Of a DNA stretch of 64,000 bases, positions 18,339 through 28,097 are shown piece by piece. Origin of the DNA: a bacterium. Lineage in GTDB: Bacteria; Gemmatimonadota; Gemmatimonadetes; Gemmatimonadales; Gemmatimonadaceae. Positions within the stretch are counted from its first letter, which is position 1, and every line of letters begins with the position of its first letter. The stretch covers positions 1 to 64,000 of the forward strand of contig JAIXTI010000032.1 of assembly GCA_027484025.1 (NCBI GenBank), in the 5' to 3' direction. The notes under the pieces were generated by a model. It saw only the letters and a program-made list of their open reading frames with translations, was not told where the DNA came from and ran no database searches. The position numbers and the translations under genes are program-made.

Positions 18339-19976
18339 ATGATCCGTTGCATTCGCTGGTTCGCACGATCCGTAGTCGTGAAGACGTGTGGACTCGCGTT
18401 GGCGGCCATGGTGGCCGTTCCTGCTGCCCCCGGCACCGCTCTCGCGGCGGTTGGCACCACGTCCGTGCAGCAGGCGCGCAAGCGGCCACCAGCGCGCACG
18501 TCGAGCAAGAAAAAGAAGCCGACCAAGCGGAGCACGCGCGCCACCAAGGCGCGCGTGCGCACGCCCGTCGTGCCCGTGCTGCGCTACACCACGCCACGCG
18601 GCGCCTCCGCGCTCGAGTCCGACCTGGGGACGCTGCTGGGGAGCCGCACCAAGAACGGCGATTGGGGCGCGATGGTGGTGAGCATTACGCGCGGCGATAC
18701 GCTCTTTGCGCAGGGCGCCGGCGCGAAGCTGGTGCCCGCGAGCACGATGAAGCTGTTCACGTCGGCCATCGCCCTCGAGAAGTTGGGCCCGGAACACACC
18801 TTCAGCACCGACGTGCTGCGTGATGGGACCGTGGAGCCCGACGGCACGCTCAAGGGCAATCTCGTGCTGCGCGGCGATGGCGATCCGTCACTGTCCCCCC
18901 GCTTCGTGCGCGGTGGCCCCGGTGCCTCCATGGCGCTGCTGGCGCAGTTCGTCGCCGGCGCAGGTATCAAGCGGGTTACCGGCGACATCATTGCCGACGC
19001 GAGCGGCTTCGAGAGTCGTCGCATCCCCGAGGGATGGCTCACGCGCTACGCCGGTGCCGGCTATGCGGCCCCATTCTCGGCGCTGTCGCTCAACGAAAAC
19101 ATCGTCATCGTGGGCATCGCCCCAGGTGGCTCCGGCGGGGCCGCGAAGGTGTTTCTGGAGCCAGCTACCGAGGGGCTCACGATTACCAACACCGTCCGCA
19201 CGGTCGCCGGCGGTGGCACGCGCATCAGTGCGCGACGCATCGGCGATGATCGCGTAGTGGTGTCGGGCACCATCGGAGCGCGGGCCGGTACGGCGCGCTA
19301 TCAGCTGGTCGTTGGTGATCCTGTCACGTTCACCGCCGGCGCCTTCAAGTCGGCGCTCGAAGCGCAGGGCATTACCGTTTCCGGCGACATCAAGGTGGGC
19401 CGTACGCCACAGAACGCGCCTCTCGTCACGAGTCTGCCGTCGCCGCCGCTCGCGCGATTGGTGAGCGTGATGAACCGCGAAAGCATCAACATCTTCGCCG
19501 AGCTGCTCTTTCGGAACGCAGCGCGCGGCCTCGATCACAAGACGGTGGGGTCGGCAGAGAATGCGGCACAAACGCTGCAGCAGTTTCTCACCAAGGAGGT
19601 CGGCGCCTCCGCCGACGCCGTCAGCGTAACCGACGGCAGTGGCCTCTCCGTGCTCGATCGGGTCACCCCGCGCGCTCTCGTCCAGCTGTTGGGACACGCG
19701 CACCGCGCCCCGTGGGGAAGCGCATTCCATGCCAGCTTGCCGGTCGCCGGCGAATCGGAGTTGCTGCGCAACCGCATGCGGGCCACGCCAGCGCAAGGCA
19801 ACCTGCACGCCAAGACCGGTACCACCAACGACGTGATCGGCCTCTCGGGGTACGTGACCGCGGAGAACGGTGAGATTCTCGCCTTTGCGTTCCTCTACAA
19901 CGGCCGAGACAGGTGGCACGCCCGCGAAACCATCGACGCGATGGGCCCGACGTTGGCGGCGTTCTCGCGGGACTGA
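18339..19976 (+). CDS. dacB: D-alanyl-D-alanine carboxypeptidase/endopeptidase (PBP4, S13 family)
   Basis: A 545-residue periplasmic penicillin-binding protein that trims or cleaves peptidoglycan cross-links. It has an N-terminal signal segment, followed by a basic stretch (residues about 48-70, rich in Lys/Arg/Thr). Catalytic motifs are SxxK at Ser135-Lys138 (PASTMKLF), SxN in MNRESINIFAELLFR, and KTG at 492 (HAKTGTTNDV). The long insert between the first two motifs is typical of the PBP4 class. The start is four bases after the preceding stop. The basic stretch after the signal peptide is unusual and may bind the wall or surface polymers. Confidence 0.95.
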   Translation: MIRCIRWFARSVVVKTCGLALAAMVAVPAAPGTALAAVGTTSVQQARKRPPARTSSKKKKPTKRSTRATKARVRTPVVPVLRYTTPRGASALESDLGTLLGSRTKNGDWGAMVVSITRGDTLFAQGAGAKLVPASTMKLFTSAIALEKLGPEHTFSTDVLRDGTVEPDGTLKGNLVLRGDGDPSLSPRFVRGGPGASMALLAQFVAGAGIKRVTGDIIADASGFESRRIPEGWLTRYAGAGYAAPFSALSLNENIVIVGIAPGGSGGAAKVFLEPATEGLTITNTVRTVAGGGTRISARRIGDDRVVVSGTIGARAGTARYQLVVGDPVTFTAGAFKSALEAQGITVSGDIKVGRTPQNAPLVTSLPSPPLARLVSVMNRESINIFAELLFRNAARGLDHKTVGSAENAAQTLQQFLTKEVGASADAVSVTDGSGLSVLDRVTPRALVQLLGHAHRAPWGSAFHASLPVAGESELLRNRMRATPAQGNLHAKTGTTNDVIGLSGYVTAENGEILAFAFLYNGRDRWHARETIDAMGPTLAAFSRD

Positions 19977-19989
19977 CGCCGCGCGTACA

Positions 19990-20214
19990 CTGCGTCCCTG
20001 CAGTCTGTGTGGCTGCCGTCTGCCCAACTCGGCGCGATGCGGCGGGTTCGCGCCGAGACGGCAGAACGCAGGGTTCTAGACGGCAGGGGCGGAGTACGGC
20101 CGCGGTTGCTGCGTGCCTGCCGTCTGTGGTGCCTGCCGTCTGCCCAACTCGGCGCGATCCCGCGGGTTCGCGCCGAGACGGCAGACGGCAGAGTTCTAGA
20201 CGGCAGGAGCGGAG
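19990..20214. repeat. two tandem units of the 119-bp hairpin repeat
   Basis: Units begin at 19990 and 20109, a spacing of 119 bases. Each reads GTCTGTG.., CTGCCGTCTGCCCAACTCGG, then CGCGCCGAGACGGCAG in return, followed by TTCTAGACGGCAGG. Each can form a long stem around CTCGGCGCGA. They lie between the convergent dacB and Ig/propeller genes. Confidence 0.85.
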
Positions 20215-20231
20215 GCCACGCGGTTCTTCAT

Positions 20232-23200
20232 TCAGCGTCCCTTGCGATGATCGCGCGCCTTGCCCTCGGGGAGTGGGCCGCGCACCAGCTTCGCGCCGAC
20301 CTGCGGATCGAGATCCACGTTGCGCGCTGCGACGAGCGCACGATAGCCCGACACCACCATCCCGCCTGAGCTCGTCGCTGCGACGAGCGTACTGTTGAAG
20401 CCCACGGCGAAGCCCGCGCCGTTGCCTGACGGGGCGCCAGACACCGACCAGAGCTGGTCGGTCGTGCCACTCGACATGCTGCTCCAGCTCGTGCCGTTCC
20501 AGCGCAGGATGGTGCCGTTGTCACCGGTGGCGTAGACGTCGTTGGGGTTCGCGCCCCACACCGAAGTGAGGAACGTGCTCGTGGGGAGCGACAGGGACGT
20601 CCACCCCGCGCCGGTGTTGCGGAACGCAATGCCGCTCGAGCCGGATGCCGCCGCACCGACTGTCAGGAGATTCGACGCGCCCGCCGACCAGAGGCCGGCG
20701 ATCGTGCCGGCGGTCGACACGTTCAGCGTGGTCCAGCTGGTGCCGTTGAAGCGCAGTACCGTCCCGTTCTCGCCCGTCGCGTACACATCGTTGGCGGCAG
20801 AGCCGAACACGGACCAGAGCGCATTCGATTGCGTCGTCACGCTGCTCCAGCTCGTGCCGTTGAAGCGCAGCACTTCGCCGGTCGACATGCTCGCGAAGAC
20901 ATTGCTGGCGCTGCTTCCCCAGAGGCCGTACACACTGCCGCTGCTGGGAATCGTCATCGCCGTCCAGCTCGATCCATTCCAGCGCAGCATGGTGCCATTC
21001 TCACCGCCGGCGAACGCCTCGGTGCTGCTCGCGCCCCACACCGCGTTCAGCGTGGCGGTTGTCGGCGTGTTCTGCCGCACCCACGACGAACCGTTCCAGC
21101 GATACACGAAGCCGAACTCACCCACCGCCCACGCATTCGTGGTCGACGTGCTCCAGACATCGATCAGATCGGGCGCAATGTTCTGGGTATCCCACAGCCC
21201 GTTCGACAGGCGTTGGACGATGCCGCGCTGCCCGCTCACCCAGACGGTGCCCGACGGGTCGATCGACGCAGCACTCAGTCGCGGCGCGAATGGCGTGGTC
21301 ACTCGCGCCACCGTGCCGCCATCCACCGCATAGACCCCTTCGTCGCCAGCCACCCAATACCGGTTGGCGTTGGCGGTACTGCCGACAATCCCGTACAGAT
21401 CGTCGGTGATACCGCCGCCGCTCACGGCGCTCCACGTGGTGCCATTCCAACGGCGTACCGTACCGAAGCTGCCCACCGCCATGATGTCGGTGGGGCTGAT
21501 GCCGAACACGCCATTCAGTGTCTGCGTCGTGCCAGAGCTCTGCCGGGTCCACGTGCTGCCGTTCCAGCGCAGCAGTTCCCCGTTGGCCCCCACGGCTACC
21601 GCCGTGCTCCCTGAGACCCACACGCCATTGAGCGTCTGTGTTGACGTGCTGTTGGTGCTGCTCCATGCGCCGCTGCTGAAGCGAAGCGCCACGCCTCCAG
21701 CGCCGACGGCGAACCCGGACTGCGGACCGTCGAGGAACACGCCGTTCAGCGACTGGGTGACCCCGCTGCTCATCGCGCTCCACGTCGATCCATCCCAGCG
21801 TACGATGACACCGTTGGTGCCGACCGCGATGGCGTTGCTTACGCCGGTCGCGCTGACCGCCAGGAACTGGGTGCTGTGCGTCGCGCCGCGCGTGGCCAGA
21901 CTCCACACACCACCGGACAAGCGATACACATCGCCTCGCGAGTTCACGGCAAACGCCGAGTTGGCGTCGATCCCGTCGAATGACACCACCGCCTCATGCA
22001 ACGCACCGCTGAGGCGCGTGCTCGTCCAGCTTGTCGCGAGCTGCGTCGCGGCGGGGGCGACAGTCACCGCGACGGTGGCCGAGATATTCGGGTTGACTGT
22101 CGACGCTACCGTGATCGCGGCCGTCCCGTTCGACAGCGCGGTCACGAGCCCCGCGAAGTTCACCGACGCGACCGCCGGGTTACTGCTGCTGAACGTCACC
22201 GCGGCCGACGCCCCGCCGCGCGTTTGCACCGACGGAACGAGCTGCGCCGATTGTCCGCTCGCGAGCGCGACGGCCGACGGACTCACCGCGACGGACAACA
22301 CGGCGGGGACCACGGCGACGGTCACCGTCGCGTTGGCCCGTCGCGTGGTATCGGCAACGGAGATCGCGGTAATCGTCGTCGTGCCGTTGGCCACGGCGGA
22401 CACGATACCGGCCGCGGAGACGGTCGCCACGCCGTTGTTCGCGCTGCGCCAGATCAGATCGGTCGTAACGCCGGGGTCTGCCTGCACGGTTGCCGACAGC
22501 ACGCGGCTCTCGCCCGGTTCGAGCGAGAACGTGGACGGCGTGAGCGCCACGGTGGGCGCGTTGCGCACCGTGATCTGTGACGTCGAGCGGCGCGTGGTAT
22601 CGGCGACCGCTACGGCGGTGATCGTCGTGGTACCCGCCGCCAGCGCCGTTACCAGACCATTCGCGCTGACACTCGCGACGGTCGGGTTGCTGTTGCGGTA
22701 CGTGACGCTCGTTGGCGCGCCACCCTTGGCGTCGACCGTGGTCGACAGTTGCAGCGCCTGACTGCCGACGATGACCGCCGCCGACGGCGACACACTCACC
22801 GAGCGCACACCGGGCAAAATGGTGACCGTGATCGTCGCCGTGGCTCGCCGCGTGGTATCGGCAACCGAGATGGCGGTGACGGTCGTCGTGCCCACCGACG
22901 CCCCCGTGACGACACCCGCGTTGGAGACCGACGCGACCTGTGCGTTTGCCGTGCGCCAGATGAGCGCCCGGTTCACCTCGGGGTCGGCCGTGACGGTGGC
23001 GGTAAGCGTTTCGGATTCACCGGGTTCGATGGTCAGCGCCGTCGGCGTCATGGTGACCGTCGGGATGCTGCGCACGGTGACGAGCGCGGTGGACTGTCGC
23101 GTGGTATCGGCGAGCGACACCGCCGTGATGATGGCCGTACCGGCGCGGACGCCGGTGACCAGGCCGGTCGCACTCACCGTCGCGACCGACGGATTGCCCG

Positions 23201-24503
23201 AACGCCACTGCACGTCCTGCACGGCGCCGGCGTCAGCCGTGACGGACACGGCGAGTTGCCGCGTGTCTCCGGTGGCCACCGTGAGCGCCGAGGGCTGCAC
23301 GTCGACGTCACGCACCAGCGGCACGATCGTGATGGTCGCGCTGCCGCGACGCGTCGTATCGGCGCTCAAGACCGCGGTAATCGTCGCCGTTCCCTGTGCG
23401 AGACCGGTGACCATGCCGTTCGAGGCCACCATCGCCACGGTGGGATTATCCGAACGCCACGTGAGCGCGGTGCTGAAGCCGTCTTCGGCCTGCACCTGCG
23501 CGCTCAACTGACGCGTCTGGCCAGGGCCGAACGTCGCGGACGACGGGGTGAGCGTGACCGATCGCGGGAAGCGGACCGCCAGAACCACCGAGTCCTTCAT
23601 GCCGACGAACGTCGTCGACTGCACGCGAATGACGGCCGTGCCGAGCCCGGTGGCAATCACTCGGCCACCACTGGTGACCGAGGCGACGGTGGGGTTGGCA
23701 CTGCTCCACTCCAAAGCCTGCGACTCATTCGCGTCGACATCTACCGTGGCCGCGAACTGCTGCGCGTCGCCGATGAACATTTCACGCGGTGCGTTCGCAA
23801 TGCTCACGCTGCGCGGGCGGGTCACGGTCAGCTGGGTCACCGCCGACACGCGCGGATCACCAATGGCGCTGACGCGAATGGTGGTGCTGCCCACGCTCAC
23901 GCCCGTCACCACGCCGCCCGACACCGTGGCGATCATGGGGTCGGTGCTTTCCCAGCGAAGCTGCGTCGTTGCGCCCTGTTCGGCGTCGATCACCGGCGCG
24001 AGCGTGAGGCTGCTACCCGCGCGAACCTGCGTGGCCGCATCGAGCGCAATGCTGCGCACGACGTTCACCGTAATGGGGATTTCCTGCGTCACTGCGCCGG
24101 CGGTGACGCGAATCGTGGTGCGTCCGGGCGCGCGCGCGGTCACGGTGGCGCTGGAGCCGCTGCCGGAGACATCGGCAATCGTGATGTCGGCGCTCGACCA
24201 CGAGATCGATGCGGAGGGGATCATCACGCCGTTGGCGTCTCGCACGAAGGCGGAGATGTTTTCCGACGCGCCAATGGCGCCAAGACCGACAGCGGCCACC
24301 GAGAGATCAATGCGCGCCGCGACTGCCGGCCGGGTGTTGTTGTTCCCCGTCGCAGGCGCGGTGATGTCGCCGGCTCCAGCGCACGCCGCGAGCAATGCCC
24401 AGGAGCACACGGCAACGCGGCGCGCGACGGTACGAGTCAATGCGCGCCATGAGGACGGCGACGCGGAATTGGACGAGCGGGTGACGGACGAATTCGAGAG
24501 CAT
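20232..24503 (-). CDS. giant surface lipoprotein: nine Ig-like (Big_2) repeats plus beta-propeller
   Basis: About 1423 residues, predicted to be exported and lipid-anchored (lipobox ALLAAC). Residues about 65-818 are nine Big_2-type Ig-like domains of about 83 residues. Several share the pattern WRSxNPxVATVSxxGLVTGV..GTTTITAxSxADTTRR. Residues about 820-1385 hold roughly a dozen 40-45-residue blades with the motif RWNGTSWSSMSSGTT and AVGxNG, resembling YCF48/BNR-like propellers. The basic C-terminus ends KARDHRKGR. Probable role: adhesion or polymer binding at the cell surface (inference). The start is uncertain: ATG 24503 is used, while GTG 24536 and an inner TTG are possible. It is paralogous to the next gene on this strand and bracketed by arrays of the same repeat. 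Confidence 0.85.
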   Translation of the reverse strand: MLSNSSVTRSSNSASPSSWRALTRTVARRVAVCSWALLAACAGAGDITAPATGNNNTRPAVAARIDLSVAAVGLGAIGASENISAFVRDANGVMIPSASISWSSADITIADVSGSGSSATVTARAPGRTTIRVTAGAVTQEIPITVNVVRSIALDAATQVRAGSSLTLAPVIDAEQGATTQLRWESTDPMIATVSGGVVTGVSVGSTTIRVSAIGDPRVSAVTQLTVTRPRSVSIANAPREMFIGDAQQFAATVDVDANESQALEWSSANPTVASVTSGGRVIATGLGTAVIRVQSTTFVGMKDSVVLAVRFPRSVTLTPSSATFGPGQTRQLSAQVQAEDGFSTALTWRSDNPTVAMVASNGMVTGLAQGTATITAVLSADTTRRGSATITIVPLVRDVDVQPSALTVATGDTRQLAVSVTADAGAVQDVQWRSGNPSVATVSATGLVTGVRAGTAIITAVSLADTTRQSTALVTVRSIPTVTMTPTALTIEPGESETLTATVTADPEVNRALIWRTANAQVASVSNAGVVTGASVGTTTVTAISVADTTRRATATITVTILPGVRSVSVSPSAAVIVGSQALQLSTTVDAKGGAPTSVTYRNSNPTVASVSANGLVTALAAGTTTITAVAVADTTRRSTSQITVRNAPTVALTPSTFSLEPGESRVLSATVQADPGVTTDLIWRSANNGVATVSAAGIVSAVANGTTTITAISVADTTRRANATVTVAVVPAVLSVAVSPSAVALASGQSAQLVPSVQTRGGASAAVTFSSSNPAVASVNFAGLVTALSNGTAAITVASTVNPNISATVAVTVAPAATQLATSWTSTRLSGALHEAVVSFDGIDANSAFAVNSRGDVYRLSGGVWSLATRGATHSTQFLAVSATGVSNAIAVGTNGVIVRWDGSTWSAMSSGVTQSLNGVFLDGPQSGFAVGAGGVALRFSSGAWSSTNSTSTQTLNGVWVSGSTAVAVGANGELLRWNGSTWTRQSSGTTQTLNGVFGISPTDIMAVGSFGTVRRWNGTTWSAVSGGGITDDLYGIVGSTANANRYWVAGDEGVYAVDGGTVARVTTPFAPRLSAASIDPSGTVWVSGQRGIVQRLSNGLWDTQNIAPDLIDVWSTSTTNAWAVGEFGFVYRWNGSSWVRQNTPTTATLNAVWGASSTEAFAGGENGTMLRWNGSSWTAMTIPSSGSVYGLWGSSASNVFASMSTGEVLRFNGTSWSSVTTQSNALWSVFGSAANDVYATGENGTVLRFNGTSWTTLNVSTAGTIAGLWSAGASNLLTVGAAASGSSGIAFRNTGAGWTSLSLPTSTFLTSVWGANPNDVYATGDNGTILRWNGTSWSSMSSGTTDQLWSVSGAPSGNGAGFAVGFNSTLVAATSSGGMVVSGYRALVAARNVDLDPQVGAKLVRGPLPEGKARDHRKGR

Positions 24504-24672
24504 AGCAGCGGCCAATGGGAGACACCATACCTGCACGTCACTATGACGAGTCAGTTATGCCCATGGCACGGGGCGACGCTTCACGGCGTGATAGCTGTCA
24601 CGCGAATGATGTGCATTGTTACACAGCCGGCAATCAAGTGCGTTGTCGCGTGCGCGGGGAACGGCCGTCGCC

Positions 24673-25016
24673 CTGCGTTCCTGCGGACTGTGTGGCTGCC
24701 GTCTGCGAGACTCGGTGCGATGCCTCAGGATTGCGCCGAGACGGCGGACGGCAGGAGCCCAGACGGCAGGGGCGGAGGCACAGCCGTTGCTCTGCGTTCC
24801 TGCTGTCTGTGTGGCTGCCGTCTGCGAAACTCGGCGCGATGCCTGAGGATTGCGCCGAGACGGCGGACGGCAGGAGCCCAGACGGCAGGGGCGGGGGAAC
24901 TGCTGTTGGCCTGCGCCCCTGCTGTCTGTGTGGCTGCCGTCTGCGAAACTCGGCGCAGTGCGGCGGGTTCACGCCGAGACGGCGGACGGCAGGAGCCCAG
25001 ACCGCAGGCGCGGGGG
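24673..25016. repeat. three tandem units of the 119-bp hairpin repeat
   Basis: Units begin at 24673, 24792 and 24911, exactly 119 bases apart, and are in the same orientation as the pair at 19990. Each has GTGTGGCTGCCGTCTGCGA, a central loop, GCCGAGACGGCGGACGGCAG and AGCCCAGACGGCAGG. They fill most of the 538-base gap between the two Ig/propeller genes; I see no gene there. Any promoter for the 1423-residue gene must lie in the 160 bases 24513-24672 or within the repeats. Confidence 0.88.
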
Positions 25017-25041
25017 AACTGCCGTCGCCCCGTGTCCCTGC

Positions 25042-28017
25042 TCAGCGCCGCCGCTGCCGTGCAATCCCCGTTGGGAGCGCGCCGCGCCGCCACTGGGCGC
25101 CGGTGCCAGGCTCGAAGGAGCGCGTGGCCTCGCTGGTTGCGGCACTAAGACTCGCGCGCAGGGCACTGTTGGTACCGGCGACGACGGTGCCGTTCTGCCC
25201 CACCGCGAAGGCGGCGCCGTTGGCGGTCGGTGCGGCCGACAGACTCCAGAGCAGATCCGTCGTCCCCGTGGGAATCGTGCTCCACGTGTTGCCGTTGAAC
25301 CGCAGGAGGGACCCGTTGGCGCCGGTCACGTACAGGTCGTTGTTGCTTGGGCCCCAGACTGAGGTCAGCACGCTGGTGGTGCCCACCTGCAACGACGACC
25401 ACGACGTGCCGTTGAAGAGCGACGCGGTACCCGCGGTGCCACTGACGTTGCCGCCCACCGCGTAGACGTTGCTGACTCCGGTGAGCCATGCGCCCGACAG
25501 TGTTCCGGTGCCGGCGGGCGACGCGATCGGGGCGAAGGTGGTGCCATTGAAGCGCAGCACGGCGCCGTTTTCACCGGTGGCGATGATCTCGCCCGGCGAC
25601 GCCCCGAAGATGGCCCAGAGCGGGGTGCTCGTGGTTTGCACGAGTGCCCAGGTGGTCCCGTTCCACCGCAGAATCTCGCCACCTCTGGTGGTGGCGAAGA
25701 CGTTTAAGGCACCGCTTCCCCAGATCGCGTACACGCTGCTGATGCTGGGGAAGGTCATGGGCAGCCACTGGGTGCCGTTCCAGCGCAGCATGGTGCCATT
25801 CTCGCCGCCCGCGAACGCGTCGGTCGGCGAGACCGCCCACACGGTATTGAGATGCGCGGTGGTCGGCGTCGTGAGCCGGTTCCAGTTGGTGCCATCCCAT
25901 CGCCACGCAAACCCGTATTCGCCCACCGCAAACGAGCTGGTGGGCGACGGGCTCCACACGTCGAGAATATCCGGCGCGAGGTTGTTGGTCGTCCACGGTG
26001 CGCCGCTACGCAGCACAGCCCCGCGCTGTCCTGTCGCCCATACGCTGCCGGTACCATCGACGGTGATGCCGAACAACCTGGGCGCGTACGGCGTACTGAC
26101 CGCCGTCACCGTGTTCACGTCGAGCTGCGCCACGCCGCCGTCGCCGGCGATGAAGCGCCGCCCTCCGTTGGCAGGGCTCCCCGACACCGCATAGAAGCTG
26201 CCCGCAATCCCCGCCGGCGGTACGAGTACCCACGCGGTGCCGTTGAACCGCACAATCGTGCCGGAGGCGCCCACCGCGACCACATCGGAGGCCGTCACGC
26301 CGTGCACCCCGAAAAGATCTTCCCCGGTGGGAAGCGCGACGGTGTTCCAGGCTCCGGCGGTGCGACGAAGCATGGTCCCATCGTTGCCGACGGCGTACAC
26401 GACATTGTCGCCCGCCCAGAGCGCGTTGAGCGCGAGCGTGGAACCGGAGGTTTCACTGCTCCACGCCGTGCCGTTCCAGCGGAGCAGTGTCCCGTTGGCG
26501 CCGGCGGCGTACGCGAGATTCGCGTTCTCCATCCAGACGGCGAAGAGATTGCGCGTCGTGCCCGAGGTCATGGCACTCCACGTGGTCCCGTCGAAGCGGG
26601 CGATCACGCCGTTGCTGCCCACGGCCATCACGCTGGTGGGCGACACCGCGTGCACGGCATAGAAAATCGTGCCGAAGCTGCTGCCGCGCGCACTCGATGC
26701 CCACGACGTGCCGTTCCACCGGAACACATCGCCGACGGAGTTCACGGCGAAGGTGCTGGTGGCCGCCGGCGAGACAATGGACACGACGTCTTCGAAGAGC
26801 GCGCCGGTGAGTCGGGCGGCGTTCCAGTTGGCCGCGAGTCGCGGCACGACCGTGACCGTGAGGGTGTCGCGGCGTGCGGCGTCGGCCGTCAGCGACGCCG
26901 TGATGAGGGTGCTCCCGAGCGCGAGACCGGTTACGACACCCTGCGCATTCACCGACGCGACCTGCGGCGCACTCGACGTCCACGAGAGCGCGGTGTTCAC
27001 CCCCGGGTCGGCCACGACGGTAGCGGTGAGCGTGGCGCTGGTCCCTGGATTGAGAGCCACGCCGCGTTGGTTCATCGTGACCGTCGTCGTCCGCGGGGCG
27101 ACCGTAATGGTGCTCGTCGCGCGGCGATTGGTGTCGGCAGTGGCGAGTGCCGTGATCGTCGACGTGCCCACGCCGAGCGCCGTCACGAGCCCGCTGTTGC
27201 TGACCGACGCGACGGCGGGGTTCGATGAACGCCACGAGGTCGTGGTCGCGAGGCCGGCGTCCGCGGTGACGGTGGCCGCGAGCTGCTGCGTGAGGTTGAT
27301 ATTCAGCGTGGCGGTCGTCGGGGTCACCGCCACCGCGCGCACCACTTGAATGATGTTCACCGTCGCCGTCGCGCGGAGCGTCGTGTCGACGGTGGAGAGG
27401 ACGGTCACTTGGGTGCTGCCCTGCGTGACGCCGGTGACGACGCCGGTGGCCGACACCGTCGCGACGTTCGGGGCGCTGCTACGCCAGGTGACCGTGGTGG
27501 CGAGCCCCGGATCGATTTGCAGCGTGGGGGTCAGCGTGGCCGTCTGTCCGGTGCCGATGTTCACCACCGTCGGCGCCACGGCCAGACTGCGCGCCGGCTG
27601 AATGACGATCAGCGCGGTCCCGCTCACGGCACTGTTGGCCGTTGATGTCGCCCGAATCGTGGCGGTGCCGGTGCCCACCCCGGTGACGACGCCGCTGCTG
27701 TTCACGCTGGCGAGCGTGGGCGCCTCAGACGTCCAGGTCACGGTGGTCGCGGCGCCAGCGGCGGCATCGACGAGCGCGCTCAGCGACTGCGTTTCCCCCA
27801 CGCGCACGGTCGCCGAACTCGGGGTCACCGTGACGCTGCGCACCTGGGGCGGTGCCGGCGGCGGCGTGGGTCCGCTATCGCCGCCACCGCCACACGCGGT
27901 GAGCGCGACGGCCAGCAGGAGCCGCCCGCCAAGGGTGGGGAGCAGGCCCGCGACGTCGCGTGGCGTGGGTGCAGCGGAACGGCGTGCCCAACGGAACCGG
28001 AGGGGGAGCGGAACCAT
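25042..28017 (-). CDS. surface lipoprotein: four Ig-like (Big_2) repeats plus beta-propeller
   Basis: A 991-residue paralogue of the preceding large protein. The signal sequence ends VALTAC (lipobox), followed by a Gly- and Pro-rich spacer. Residues about 60-395 are four Big_2 domains (for example VTPSSATVRVGETQSLSAL; NPAVASVSNSGLVTALGVG). Residues about 397-960 form propeller blades with RWNGTSW, AVGSNGVIARFDGTTW and FAGGENGTMLRWNGTQW. The short blade segment FAGGENGTMLRWNG is identical in both proteins, pointing to duplication or recombination. The number of Ig domains differs (four against nine). Probable function is surface adhesion or ligand binding. Confidence 0.87.
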   Translation of the reverse strand: MVPLPLRFRWARRSAAPTPRDVAGLLPTLGGRLLLAVALTACGGGGDSGPTPPPAPPQVRSVTVTPSSATVRVGETQSLSALVDAAAGAATTVTWTSEAPTLASVNSSGVVTGVGTGTATIRATSTANSAVSGTALIVIQPARSLAVAPTVVNIGTGQTATLTPTLQIDPGLATTVTWRSSAPNVATVSATGVVTGVTQGSTQVTVLSTVDTTLRATATVNIIQVVRAVAVTPTTATLNINLTQQLAATVTADAGLATTTSWRSSNPAVASVSNSGLVTALGVGTSTITALATADTNRRATSTITVAPRTTTVTMNQRGVALNPGTSATLTATVVADPGVNTALSWTSSAPQVASVNAQGVVTGLALGSTLITASLTADAARRDTLTVTVVPRLAANWNAARLTGALFEDVVSIVSPAATSTFAVNSVGDVFRWNGTSWASSARGSSFGTIFYAVHAVSPTSVMAVGSNGVIARFDGTTWSAMTSGTTRNLFAVWMENANLAYAAGANGTLLRWNGTAWSSETSGSTLALNALWAGDNVVYAVGNDGTMLRRTAGAWNTVALPTGEDLFGVHGVTASDVVAVGASGTIVRFNGTAWVLVPPAGIAGSFYAVSGSPANGGRRFIAGDGGVAQLDVNTVTAVSTPYAPRLFGITVDGTGSVWATGQRGAVLRSGAPWTTNNLAPDILDVWSPSPTSSFAVGEYGFAWRWDGTNWNRLTTPTTAHLNTVWAVSPTDAFAGGENGTMLRWNGTQWLPMTFPSISSVYAIWGSGALNVFATTRGGEILRWNGTTWALVQTTSTPLWAIFGASPGEIIATGENGAVLRFNGTTFAPIASPAGTGTLSGAWLTGVSNVYAVGGNVSGTAGTASLFNGTSWSSLQVGTTSVLTSVWGPSNNDLYVTGANGSLLRFNGNTWSTIPTGTTDLLWSLSAAPTANGAAFAVGQNGTVVAGTNSALRASLSAATSEATRSFEPGTGAQWRRGALPTGIARQRRR

Positions 28018-28097
28018 GATCGGACCAGATGATGTGGGGGTCGCCGAGGCCGTGGCACCCGTGGCATCACGAGTGCTCCGGCCCCGGCGCGTTGTCG

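Noticed and set aside
20000..20090. tRNA-like GGTTCGC in the 119-bp repeat
   Set aside because: No acceptor stem, anticodon arm or CCA context is present; the motif is part of the hairpin loop region.
24673..25016. CRISPR array
   Set aside because: Units are 119 bases, hairpin-forming throughout and similar along their whole length. There are no short repeats with unique spacers and no cas genes.
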